This document shows, piece after piece, positions 44,025 to 51,928 of a DNA stretch of 64,000 nt (its first letter is position 1; each line of letters begins with the position of its first letter). The stretch is from Streptomyces gilvus (GTDB lineage: Bacteria > Actinomycetota > Actinomycetes > Streptomycetales > Streptomycetaceae). Location of the stretch: the NCBI RefSeq assembly GCF_022513565.1, contig NZ_JAKWBE010000014.1:62001-126000 (forward strand), in the 5' to 3' direction. Position numbers and translations under genes: made by a program. The notes beneath the pieces were generated by a model, which made no database searches, had not been told where the DNA came from, and saw nothing but the letters and a program-made list of their open reading frames with translations.

Positions 44025-45179
44025 ATGGCCCGCTTTCTGCGCCCGTTGCTCCGGGGGACGACGTACACACGCCTGCTGCACCTGTGGGTGCCGATGCTGG
44101 TCGTCAGCGTGTGGCTGTATGTCGACATGTCGAGATGGTGGGTGCCGGCGGCCGTGCTGGTCCCGGTCGGTCTGGTTCCGGCGGTGCGCGTCGGCGAAGG
44201 GGTGCAGGCGCGGCTGCTGCTGACGCCCGGTGAGCAGGATCCCGGCATCACGGTGGCCCCGGCGAGGACGTGGCGGGACCGGCTGCGCACGGTGCTGTGG
44301 CTGGAGGTGCGGATGGCGCTGGGAGCGTCGGTGGCGTTCGCCTGCGTCTGGCTGCCGATCCTCAGTCACCAGCTGGTCGAGACGGCCCGCGGACGCGTCC
44401 CCGACGACGTCCCGGTCCTCGGCCAGACCCAACCCCACTGGGCGTACGCCCTGTTGGCGCCCCTGCCGCTCATCGCCCTGTACGGGGTCGTCGTCGGCCT
44501 GGGCGAGATCGTCACCGCCGTCGCCCGCCGGCTCCTCGGCCCGTCCGCGGCCGAGCGCCTGGAAGCCCTGGAGGCGCGCACCGAGCAGCTCCTGGAGCGC
44601 AACCGCATCGCACGCGAACTGCACGACTCCATCGGGCACGCCCTCACGGTGGCGGTGGTCCAGGCGGGCGCGGCCCGCGCCGCGGGCGACCCGGAGTTCA
44701 CCGGCCGGGCGCTCGTCGCCATCGAGGACACCGGGCGCGCCGCGCTGGAGGACCTGGAGCGGGTGCTCGGGGTGCTGCGGGAGGCGGAGCGGCCGGTGAG
44801 CAGCCGGCCCACGCTGGCCGAGGCGGACCGGCTGCTGGAGTCCGCGCGCGGGTCCGGCGCCAAGGTCGACGTCGAGGTCTGCGGACCGCTGGAGTCGATA
44901 CCGGGCCCCGTCTCCCGCGAGGGGTACCGCATCCTCCAGGAGTCCCTGACCAACGTGCTGCGGCACGCGGGCGCGGTCCCCGTACGCGTGCGCGTGGACG
45001 TCACGGACGGGACGCTCGTCCTGGAGGTCCGCAACCCGCTGCCCGCCGGTGTGTCCGGTCCGGGTCGGGGCAGCGGGCTGCGCGGGATACGCGAGCGGGC
45101 GGCGCTGCTCGGCGGCCGTGCGCGCACCGGGCCCGACGAGGGCGACTGGCAGGTACGGGTGGAGCTGCCGCTGAGTTGA
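44025..45179 (+). CDS. Sensor histidine kinase (HisKA_3, DesK/LiaS-like)
   Basis: 384 residues. Four or five helices (about 17-50, 97-115, 138-162) precede HisKA_3 with phospho-acceptor His200 in ARELHDSIGHALT, and an HATPase domain (about 285-382; LQESLTNVLRHAG, GSGLRGIRERAALLGG). CACGAT lies six bases before the ATG and no ribosome-binding site is seen. Probably senses membrane stress or a drug and controls the divergent ABC exporter. Confidence 0.9.
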   Translation: MARFLRPLLRGTTYTRLLHLWVPMLVVSVWLYVDMSRWWVPAAVLVPVGLVPAVRVGEGVQARLLLTPGEQDPGITVAPARTWRDRLRTVLWLEVRMALGASVAFACVWLPILSHQLVETARGRVPDDVPVLGQTQPHWAYALLAPLPLIALYGVVVGLGEIVTAVARRLLGPSAAERLEALEARTEQLLERNRIARELHDSIGHALTVAVVQAGAARAAGDPEFTGRALVAIEDTGRAALEDLERVLGVLREAERPVSSRPTLAEADRLLESARGSGAKVDVEVCGPLESIPGPVSREGYRILQESLTNVLRHAGAVPVRVRVDVTDGTLVLEVRNPLPAGVSGPGRGSGLRGIRERAALLGGRARTGPDEGDWQVRVELPLS

Positions 45180-45181
45180 TC

Positions 45182-45187
45182 TACGCT
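45182..45187 (+). promoter_or_regulatory. -10-like box before the response regulator
   Basis: TACGCT lies exactly six bases before the ATG, in the 14-bp gap after the kinase stop codon. This could give a second, leaderless transcript for the regulator alone. No -35 is recognised. Confidence 0.35.
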
Positions 45188-45193
45188 GACCGC

Positions 45194-45856
45194 ATGCCGG
45201 TGACCGTTCTCCTCGTCGACGACGAACCCCTCGTCCGCGCCGGTCTGCGGGCCGTGCTGGAGGCGCAGCCCGACATCGAGGTGGTGGGAGAGGCGGCCGA
45301 CGGCGCGGCGGTGATCCCGCTGGTACGGCGGCTGCGGCCCGACGTGGTCGCGATGGACGTGCGGATGCCGCTGATGGACGGGATCGAGGCCACGCGCGCG
45401 GTACTGCGCACGATCGACGACCCGCCGAAGATCCTGGTCGTGACGACCTTCGAGAACGACGAGTACGTGTACGAGGCGCTGCGCGCCGGAGCCGACGGGT
45501 TCCTGCTGAAACGGGCGCGGCCGACCGAGATCGTGCACGCGGTGCGGCTGGTCGCGGAGGGCGAGTCGCTGCTGTTCCCGGCTTCCGTACGGCAGTTGGC
45601 CGCGACCCACGGTGACGCCGGCGGGAACCGGGAGGCGCGGGCGGTGCTGGAGCGGGCGCGGCTGACCGAGCGGGAGGCGGAGGTGCTGCGGCTGATGACC
45701 CGGGGGCTGTCGAACGCGGAGATCGCCGCCCGGCTGGTCGTCGGCACGGAGACGGTGAAGTCGCATGTCAGCGCCGTCCTGGCGAAGTTGGGGGCGCGGG
45801 ACCGCACCCAGGCCGTGATCGCCGCGTACGAGTCGGGGTTCGTGGCGCCGGGCTGA
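45194..45856 (+). CDS. NarL/LuxR-family response regulator
   Basis: 220 residues. The receiver domain has Asp9/Asp10, phospho-acceptor Asp55 in VAMDVRMP and Lys in LLKRARP. The C-terminal LuxR HTH (about 155-215) reads LTEREAEVLRLMTRGLSNAEI, with ETVKSHVSAVLAKLGARDR following. Cognate partner of the preceding kinase. Confidence 0.93.
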   Translation: MPVTVLLVDDEPLVRAGLRAVLEAQPDIEVVGEAADGAAVIPLVRRLRPDVVAMDVRMPLMDGIEATRAVLRTIDDPPKILVVTTFENDEYVYEALRAGADGFLLKRARPTEIVHAVRLVAEGESLLFPASVRQLAATHGDAGGNREARAVLERARLTEREAEVLRLMTRGLSNAEIAARLVVGTETVKSHVSAVLAKLGARDRTQAVIAAYESGFVAPG

Positions 45857-45943
45857 CGGGGCTCATGGGACACCGGCACTCGCCGGGTTCCGCCGTGACG
45901 AGTACGATCCGGCCAACACGCGCACGAGCTGGGAGGACGGACC

Positions 45944-47131
45944 GTGGGGCGGCTGACCGGCGGGGATCCCTCGCTGCTGCGAAGGATCAACTCCGCGGTG
46001 GTGCTGCACGCGCTGCGCGCCACGGACTGCGCGACGCTCACCGAGATCACCCGGGTGACGGGATTGTCCCGGCCGACGGTCGAGGGCGTCGTGGAAGGGC
46101 TGATCGAGGCGGGGTACGTGGTCGAGAAGGCCGCGGACGAGAGCGTGGTCCGCCGGCAGGGGCGGCCCGCGCGCAGGTTCCGTTTCCGGGCCGAGGCGGG
46201 ACATCTGCTGGGCCTGGACATCGGCTCTCACCGCGTGGCGGCGCTCCTCGCCGACCTCGACGGGCGGGTGCTGGGCGCGGTCGCGAAGGACGTCGACGAG
46301 TCGGCGCCGGCCGACGAGCGTCTGGAGCGGCTGCGGACCGCGGTCGCCGAACTGCTGCGGCGGGCGGGTGTGCCGCGCAGCTCGCTGCGGGCGGTGGGGG
46401 TCGCCTCACCGGGGATCGTCGAGGGCGACGGCACGGTACGGCTGTGTGCCGCGCTGCCCGAGTGGACGGGGCTGCACCTCGGGGAGCGGCTGAGCCGGTC
46501 CTTCAAGTGTCCGGTGCTGGTGGAGAACGACGCGAACGCGGCGGCGGTCGCCGAGCACTGGAAGGGGGCGGCCGCCGAGTCCGACGACGTGGTGTTCGTG
46601 CTGGCAGGGCTGAGCCCGGGGGCCGGTTCGCTGATCGGGGGGCAGTTGCACCGGGGGTTCGGCGGGGCGGCCGGGGAGATCGGCGCGCTGCATCTGCTGG
46701 GCCGTGAGGCCACTCCGGAGACGCTGCTGTCCACGACCGACGAGCCCCTCCACCCGCTCGACGAGCAGGCCGTCGCCGAGGTCTTCGCGCAGGCCCGGGA
46801 GGGCGACCAGCGGGCCCGTGCCGCCGTCGAACGCTTCATCCAGCGCCTCGTCCACGACGTCGCCGCCCTGGTCCTCGCCCTCGACCCGGAGCTCGTCGTC
46901 ATCGGCGGCTGGGCGGCCGGCCTCGACGGTGTCCTGGACCCCCTGCGCCGCGAACTGGCCCGCTACTGCCTTCGCCCCCCGAAGGTGACCCTCTCCCTCC
47001 TGGGCGAGGCCGCGGTGGCGACGGGGGCCCTCCGCCTGGCCCTCGACCACGTGGATGAACAGCTCTTCGCGGTGGAGGGCACGGCAACGGCCCGCCGAGG
47101 CCCCGGCCCGGGCAAGGCCCTGGGCCCGTGA
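45944..47131 (+). CDS. ROK-family transcriptional regulator
   Basis: 395 residues. An N-terminal winged helix (about 8-75; DPSLLRRINSAVVLHALR, LSRPTVEGVVEGLIEAGYV) precedes a ROK sugar-kinase-like domain (about 85-370) with LLGLDIGSHR, ENDANAAAV and GAAGEIGALHLLG. The CxCGxxGC zinc motif of ROK kinases is absent, as is common in regulators of this family. It likely senses a sugar; no sugar gene is adjacent. GGGAGGA precedes the GTG. Confidence 0.88.
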   Translation: MGRLTGGDPSLLRRINSAVVLHALRATDCATLTEITRVTGLSRPTVEGVVEGLIEAGYVVEKAADESVVRRQGRPARRFRFRAEAGHLLGLDIGSHRVAALLADLDGRVLGAVAKDVDESAPADERLERLRTAVAELLRRAGVPRSSLRAVGVASPGIVEGDGTVRLCAALPEWTGLHLGERLSRSFKCPVLVENDANAAAVAEHWKGAAAESDDVVFVLAGLSPGAGSLIGGQLHRGFGGAAGEIGALHLLGREATPETLLSTTDEPLHPLDEQAVAEVFAQAREGDQRARAAVERFIQRLVHDVAALVLALDPELVVIGGWAAGLDGVLDPLRRELARYCLRPPKVTLSLLGEAAVATGALRLALDHVDEQLFAVEGTATARRGPGPGKALGP

Positions 47132-47148
47132 CCGCACTGCGGATGCCC

Positions 47149-47262
47149 TCAGCTGCTGGGCTGCTGCGGCAGGGTGCGCCACAGCGGGAGCACCAGCACC
47201 GCCAGCAGCAGGCATCCCGACAGCAGCAGTAACACCCGGAGGCGCCCCAGCCGCCGGGCCAT
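47149..47262 (-). CDS. Candidate 37-residue membrane peptide with TTA codon
   Basis: ATG at 47262 opens 37 codons. A basic start (ARRLGRLR) is followed by a single hydrophobic helix (VLLLLSGCLLLAVLVLPLW) and a short tail. 35 of 37 third positions are G or C, which suggests real coding. Leu11 is TTA. No clear ribosome-binding site. It sits in the gap between the ROK and GntR genes. Confidence 0.4.
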   Translation of the reverse strand: MARRLGRLRVLLLLSGCLLLAVLVLPLWRTLPQQPSS

Positions 47263-47408
47263 CCGACGCCCACAGGGACGCCGCCCCGGCCTGCTGCCGC
47301 TCAGGGCGGCGCCGACCCGCAAGCACCGAGCATGGGCGGGCGCCCACCGGCCTCCGAGCGACGATCCCGAGCCCAGACCCCGCCCCGCACGCGCCCAGCC
47401 CCCAGCAG

Positions 47409-47454
47409 AAAAAACGCCGCGCGCCCCGGCCGAGTTGCGGGGCGCACGGTGTTT
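47409..47454 (-). terminator. Rho-independent terminator of the GntR gene
   Basis: Imperfect 17-bp inverted repeat (core GCGCCCCG/CGGGGCGC, loop of about nine bases) followed on the minus strand by a run of T residues (six A on the plus strand). Confidence 0.8.
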
Positions 47455-47469
47455 GTCGGTCGGCTGCGG

Positions 47470-48231
47470 TCAGGACGCCTGGCGTTCGGGACCCTGGTGG
47501 ATCTCCACGTTGCCCGAGTCGCCGAACGTCAGCCTGCAGGTGTCGGCGCGGTACGTGGCGACGGAGTACGCGGCGATGCGGCCCTCGGCGAGGTAGCGGG
47601 TGGTGACGACCAGGACGGGCGCCCCCGGCAGCCGGTCCAGCTCCTTCGCGTCGTCCGCGCGCGCGGAGCCCAGCTCCACCGCGTTCTCCTGCCCCTCCAG
47701 CTCCAGCCGCTGCAGCTCACGCAGCACCGCACGCGCGCGTGCCGGACCGGACGGGGCGTCTATGGCGGAGAGCTCAGGCACCGAGGAGGCCGGGACGTAC
47801 AGCAGCTCGGCGGCGACGGGCTGGCCGTGCGAGACCCGGGACCGGCGCACCGTGTGCACGGCCTCCTCCGGCCCCGTCTCCAGCGCGGCGGCGACGGCGG
47901 AAGGCGCGGCGGCCAGGGCGCAGTCGACGGCCTGCCAGACGTCACCGGCGGCCCCCGGCCAGGCGTGCTGCTCGGTACCGACCGCGACCCCCACGCGCGG
48001 CGGAGCGACAGTCGTACCCACACCGCGGCGGCGCTGCAGCCTGCCCTCCAGTTCGAGCTGCTCAAGAGCCTGCCGGAGCGTCGCGCGCGCGACGCCGAAG
48101 CGGGCGGCCAGGTCGCGCTCGTTCGGCAGGATCTCACCGACCGTGAACTCGGAGTCCAGTGCCTCACTGAGCACGGTCTTGAGATGCCAGTATTTCGGTT
48201 CAGGCACCGATTCCAGCTGCGTGGTCCCCAC
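47470..48231 (-). CDS. GntR-family (HutC/DasR-type) regulator
   Basis: 253 residues. A GntR winged helix (about 18-80; LPNERDLAARFGVARATLRQ, LEGRLQRRRGVGT) precedes a UTRA ligand domain (about 95-240). The GTG at 48231 has GGAGGACAGG upstream. An inverted repeat overlapping the -35 box of its promoter suggests autorepression. The sugar-phosphate ligand typical of this branch is inferred. Confidence 0.9.
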   Translation of the reverse strand: MGTTQLESVPEPKYWHLKTVLSEALDSEFTVGEILPNERDLAARFGVARATLRQALEQLELEGRLQRRRGVGTTVAPPRVGVAVGTEQHAWPGAAGDVWQAVDCALAAAPSAVAAALETGPEEAVHTVRRSRVSHGQPVAAELLYVPASSVPELSAIDAPSGPARARAVLRELQRLELEGQENAVELGSARADDAKELDRLPGAPVLVVTTRYLAEGRIAAYSVATYRADTCRLTFGDSGNVEIHQGPERQAS

Positions 48232-48307
48232 CCTGTCCTCCGCAATCGCCGTGGTCCGGCGGCGTTTTAGCGCCCTTGTTTATTAAAGGTTGTTGCACTT
48301 CTCTGCG

Positions 48308-48342
48308 ACCATAGGGCGGCCCAAACCCTTGGTCAAGACCAA
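48308..48342 (-). promoter_or_regulatory. GntR gene promoter with operator over -35
   Basis: On the minus strand TTGACC (48331-48336), a 17-bp spacer and TATGGT (48308-48313) form a near-consensus promoter. The perfect inverted repeat TTGGTC-AA-GACCAA (48329-48342) covers -35. The expected start near 48301 leaves a leader of about 70 bases. Confidence 0.75.
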
Positions 48343-48379
48343 TCCTCGATCCCACAGGGGCCAGATAGAGAGCGGTTAC

Positions 48380-49264
48380 CTACGGGAGGAGCAGCGACCG
48401 CAGTTTGTCGGGGTTGCGCATGATGTACACCGCCTTGACACGGCCTTCGAAGACGTCCAGCTGGAAGACGCTGTCGGGCTTGCCGGCGGACAGCGCCACG
48501 ATGGCGGGACCGCCGTTGAGCTCCATGATGCGGAACGACGGGTCCGGTACGCCCTTCGCCGCGGCGCCGACGAGGAAGCGGCCCACCTTGTCCGCGCTCT
48601 CCAGCACCCGCAGCGGCGCCCGCGCCTTCCCGCCACTGTCGCCCACCAGCCGTACGTCGGGCGCGAGCAGCTCCATGAGCCCGTCCAGGTCACCCTCCCC
48701 GGCGGCGGCGAGGAACCGCTCGGTGAGCTCCCGGCGCCGCTCGGGATCGACCTCGTAGCGGGGCCGCCGTTCCTCCACGTGCTTGCGGGCCCGCCCGGCG
48801 AGCTGCCGTACCGCCGGTTCGCCGCGGTCGAGCATGGCCGCGATGTCGGCGTAGGGATAGCCGAAGGCCTCCCTGAGGACGAAGACGGCGCGCTCCAGCG
48901 GGGACAGCGACTCCAGGACGACCAGGACGGCCAGGGAGACGGAGTCGGCGAGCACGGCCCGCTCGGCGGTGTCCGGGACGGTGGCCCCGAAGTCGGTCGC
49001 GTACGGCTCGGGCAGCCACGGGCCGACGTACGTCTCACCCCGCGCCTTGACCTGGCGGAGCCGGTCGATGGCCAGGCGGGTGGTGACCCGCACCAGGTAC
49101 GCGCGCGGCTCGCGCACCGCACCGCGGTCCGCGCCGGACCAGCGCAGCCATGCCTCCTGGACCACGTCCTCCGCGTCGGCCACCCGGCCGAGCATGCGGT
49201 AGGCGACGCCCAGCAGGACGGGCCGGTGCTCTTCGAAGACATCGGTCTCGGTGTCGGTCGTCAC
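48380..49264 (-). CDS. ECF41-type RNA polymerase sigma factor (SigJ-like)
   Basis: 294 residues. Sigma-70 region 2 (about 8-75; LLGVAYRMLGRVADAEDVVQ) and region 4 (about 110-165; LSPLERAVFVLREAFGYPY) are followed by a SnoaL-like C-terminal domain (about 180-294). The ECF41 hallmarks are present: the linker motif WLPEP and the C-terminal GDSGGK-type motif, replacing a separate anti-sigma factor. The GTG at 49264 matches the family start; an ATG at 49294 would add ten residues. A dehydrogenase of the kind usually controlled by ECF41 is divergent. Confidence 0.9.
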   Translation of the reverse strand: MTTDTETDVFEEHRPVLLGVAYRMLGRVADAEDVVQEAWLRWSGADRGAVREPRAYLVRVTTRLAIDRLRQVKARGETYVGPWLPEPYATDFGATVPDTAERAVLADSVSLAVLVVLESLSPLERAVFVLREAFGYPYADIAAMLDRGEPAVRQLAGRARKHVEERRPRYEVDPERRRELTERFLAAAGEGDLDGLMELLAPDVRLVGDSGGKARAPLRVLESADKVGRFLVGAAAKGVPDPSFRIMELNGGPAIVALSAGKPDSVFQLDVFEGRVKAVYIMRNPDKLRSLLLP

Positions 49265-49390
49265 GGCTCCATCCCATGCGACGGATGCGGGCATGTCCAG
49301 GAGGATTGCGCGTGTCCCGAAGGGGATCCCGGAGCAGAATGGGCCGCGAGCCGCCGGGGCGGTCGGCGGTCCGGACGGACGGAGGTTGCC

Positions 49391-50044
49391 ATGCGGTACG
49401 CGGTTCTGGGCACGGGCGACGTGGGCCGGACACTCGGCGGCAAGCTGGCGGAGCTCGGCCACGAGGTGACGCTGGGGTCCCGCACGAAGGACAATCCGGC
49501 CGCCCTGGAGTGGGCGCGGGGCGCCGGTGCGGGCGCGCGGGCCGGCACGTTCGCGGAGGCGGCCTCGTCGGCCGAGGTGGTCGTGGTCGCCGTGGGCGGA
49601 CGGGTGGCGCCGGCCGCGCTGGAGGCGGCCGGGGCGGAGAACCTCGACGGCAAGGTCGTCGTCGACGTGACCAACCCGCTGGCGTTCGAGGACGGGCAGG
49701 TGCGCCTCGACCCCGTGGAGTCGGACAGCGTGGGCGAGCAGATCCAGCGTGCGTTCCCGCACGCGCGCGTGGTGAAGTCGCTGAACACGGTCAACTGCAA
49801 GGTGATGGTGGAGCCCTCGCTGGTGCCGGGCGAGCACCAGGTCTTCGTGTGCGGGGAGGACGCGGGCGCCAAGGAGCAGGTGACCGGCATGCTGGGCGAG
49901 TTCGGGTGGCCGGCGCACCGGGTGCTCGATCTGGGCGGCATCCGCTCGGCACGCGGCGTGGAGATGTTCCTGCCGCTGTGGCTCGACCTGTTCCGGCACA
50001 CCGGGCACGCCGACTTCAATCTGGAGGTGCGCAGGGGGCATTGA
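49391..50044 (+). CDS. NAD(P)-binding Rossmann oxidoreductase, ECF41 partner
   Basis: 217 residues. It begins RYAVLGTGDVGRTLGGKLAELG with a nucleotide-binding GTGDVG and LGSRTK, the latter suggesting NADPH. KVVVDVTNPL and FPHARVVKSLNTVN resemble F420-dependent NADP reductase-like proteins. ECF41 sigma factors usually sit beside a carboxymuconolactone decarboxylase, oxidoreductase or epimerase, and this is the oxidoreductase type. GGAGG lies before the ATG. Confidence 0.88.
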   Translation: MRYAVLGTGDVGRTLGGKLAELGHEVTLGSRTKDNPAALEWARGAGAGARAGTFAEAASSAEVVVVAVGGRVAPAALEAAGAENLDGKVVVDVTNPLAFEDGQVRLDPVESDSVGEQIQRAFPHARVVKSLNTVNCKVMVEPSLVPGEHQVFVCGEDAGAKEQVTGMLGEFGWPAHRVLDLGGIRSARGVEMFLPLWLDLFRHTGHADFNLEVRRGH

Positions 50045-50082
50045 GGCGGAAGCGTTCAAGTCCGGTGGACGACCCTCCGGGG

Positions 50083-50105
50083 GCTACCCGTCGGTAGCAA
50101 TTGCT
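50083..50105. promoter_or_regulatory. Two overlapping palindromes before the hydrolase gene
   Basis: GCTACC-CGTC-GGTAGC (50083-50098) overlaps the perfect palindrome AGCAATTGCT (50096-50105). They lie about 65-85 bases before the hydrolase ATG and are candidate operators. Confidence 0.4.
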
Positions 50106-50167
50106 GACAAGCTGTCTACAGCGCGTCCGTCAGCGAGCACCGAGCGAGCCCCAGTCGAGGAGCACCC

Positions 50168-50998
50168 ATGTCCGCCACCGTCTCCTTCAAGGTCCCTTCC
50201 CCACGCGGTCCGCAGCCCGTGACCGTCGCCTACACGCGCGTGGGCCGCGGTGAGCCGCTGCTCCTGCTGCACGGCATCGGCCACCACCGGCAGGCCTGGG
50301 ACCCGGTGGTGGACATCCTGGCCACCGAGCGCGACGTGATCGCCGTCGACCTGCCCGGCTTCGGCGCCTCTCCGGGACTGCCGGAAGGGCTGGGCTACGA
50401 CCTGCCCACCACCACGGCCGTGTTCGGCGCGTTCTGCGAGGCGCTGCAGCTGGACCGGCCGCATGTGGCGGGCAACTCGCTCGGCGGCCTGCTCGCCCTG
50501 GAACTCGGCCGCGAGCAGCTCGTACGGTCCGTCACCACGCTCTCCCCCGCCGGGTTCTGGTCGGAGGCCGAGCGGCGTTACGCCTTCGGGGTCCTGCTCG
50601 CGATGCGCCGCATAGCGCAACGTCTGCCGCTACCGTTGGTCGAGCGGCTGTCCCGGTCGGCGGCCGGCCGCACGATGCTGACCAGCACCATCTACGCCCG
50701 CCCGGGCCGCCGTTCACCGGAGGCCGTGGTCGCCGAGACCCTCGCGCTGGCCGGCGCCACCGGGTTCGACGCCACGCTGAAGTCCGGGGCCACCGTCCTG
50801 TTCCGGGACGACATCCCCACGATTCCCGTCACCGTGGCCTGGGGCACCCGGGACATGCTGCTCGTACGCCGTCAGGGCGTGCGCGCCAAGCAGATCATCC
50901 CCAGGGCGCGGCTGGTGCGGCTGCCCGGCTGCGGGCACTGCCCGATGAACGACGACCCGGCGCTGGTCGCCCGCGTCCTCCTCGACGGCAGCCGCTGA
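50168..50998 (+). CDS. Alpha/beta hydrolase
   Basis: 276 residues. HGIGHHRQAW forms the oxyanion region, nucleophile Ser lies in AGNSLGG, Asp in WGTRDML and His in GCGHCPM. No signal peptide. The ATG follows GAGGAGC. Substrate unknown. Its last 104 bases overlap the antisense exporter gene. Confidence 0.88.
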   Translation: MSATVSFKVPSPRGPQPVTVAYTRVGRGEPLLLLHGIGHHRQAWDPVVDILATERDVIAVDLPGFGASPGLPEGLGYDLPTTTAVFGAFCEALQLDRPHVAGNSLGGLLALELGREQLVRSVTTLSPAGFWSEAERRYAFGVLLAMRRIAQRLPLPLVERLSRSAAGRTMLTSTIYARPGRRSPEAVVAETLALAGATGFDATLKSGATVLFRDDIPTIPVTVAWGTRDMLLVRRQGVRAKQIIPRARLVRLPGCGHCPMNDDPALVARVLLDGSR

Positions 50999-51881
50999 CC
51001 CCGTCCGCCCCCCGGGTCAACGCCCCCGACCCGAGGGCGACTCCGGCGCCCACGAGGGCGCTGCCGACGGCCTGGGCGGGCCCGTAGGCGCCCGTTCCGA
51101 CGAGCGGGGCGGTGCAGGCGGCGGCGACCGGGATCAGGCCGGAGAACAGCGTGGCGCGCTCGACGCCGATGCGCTGCATGCCCATGTACCAGCACACGAA
51201 GCCGACGACGGTGACGACCGCCGCCTGCCACACCAGCGCGGCGGCCTCGACGCCGTCGGGGCGGCGCAGCCACGCCGTACCGTCCAGCAGGAGTCCGACC
51301 ACCGCCGACTCGGCCGCGGCGAGCCCGCACACGGTGGCCGACAGCAGCCGGGGTCCGAGCACCCGCAGCACGGGCACGGCCAGGACCGCGAATCCGACCT
51401 CGCCGGCGAGCGCGCAGCCCGAGAAGGCGAGCCCGGCCGCGTCCGTACGGCCCCATCCCTGGACGGTGAAGGCGCCGAGGGCGACCAGTGACGCCCCGTA
51501 CAGCACCCGGCGCCGGGGCCGCCGTCCCGCCAGGAGCGGCACGAGGACGGCGACGATCACCGGTGCGCAGCCCACGAGCACGCCGGGGACCGCCGGTTCC
51601 GCGCTGCGTTCGGCGGCGATGACGGCCAGGTTGAAGCCGACCATGCCGCTGGCGGCCAGTGCCGCGAGCCGCACCCACTGGCGGGCGGTCAGCGCCCGAA
51701 GCCGACCCGCCGCGTCCGCGCCGGCCAGCGGGGCGAGGAGCAGACAGGCCGCTCCGTAGCGCAGGAACTGCCCGCCCGCGTACGGGTAGTGGCCGAGGAC
51801 GCTGTTGGCGGTGAAGGAGCCGCCGACGAGCACACAGGCGAGGGCGGCGAGGAGGGCTCCGCGGGCGGTGGTGGCGTTCAT
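50895..51881 (-). CDS. EamA/DMT-family transporter
   Basis: 328 residues with ten hydrophobic segments in two EamA halves (about 5-135 and 145-285). After helix 10 the frame continues for about 40 Arg/Gly/Ala-rich residues that run antisense through the end of the hydrolase gene, so the tail may be non-conserved read-through. A TAGCGT box lies seven bases before the ATG. It is divergent from a MocR regulator by 47 bp, which likely controls it. Confidence 0.87.
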   Translation of the reverse strand: MNATTARGALLAALACVLVGGSFTANSVLGHYPYAGGQFLRYGAACLLLAPLAGADAAGRLRALTARQWVRLAALAASGMVGFNLAVIAAERSAEPAVPGVLVGCAPVIVAVLVPLLAGRRPRRRVLYGASLVALGAFTVQGWGRTDAAGLAFSGCALAGEVGFAVLAVPVLRVLGPRLLSATVCGLAAAESAVVGLLLDGTAWLRRPDGVEAAALVWQAAVVTVVGFVCWYMGMQRIGVERATLFSGLIPVAAACTAPLVGTGAYGPAQAVGSALVGAGVALGSGALTRGADGVSGCRRGGRGRPAPGRRSSGSARSRAAAPAAPWG

Positions 51882-51928
51882 GGCGGTGACGCTAGGGAGC
51901 CGGGCGGCCTGGTTTAAGGTCCACTTCC

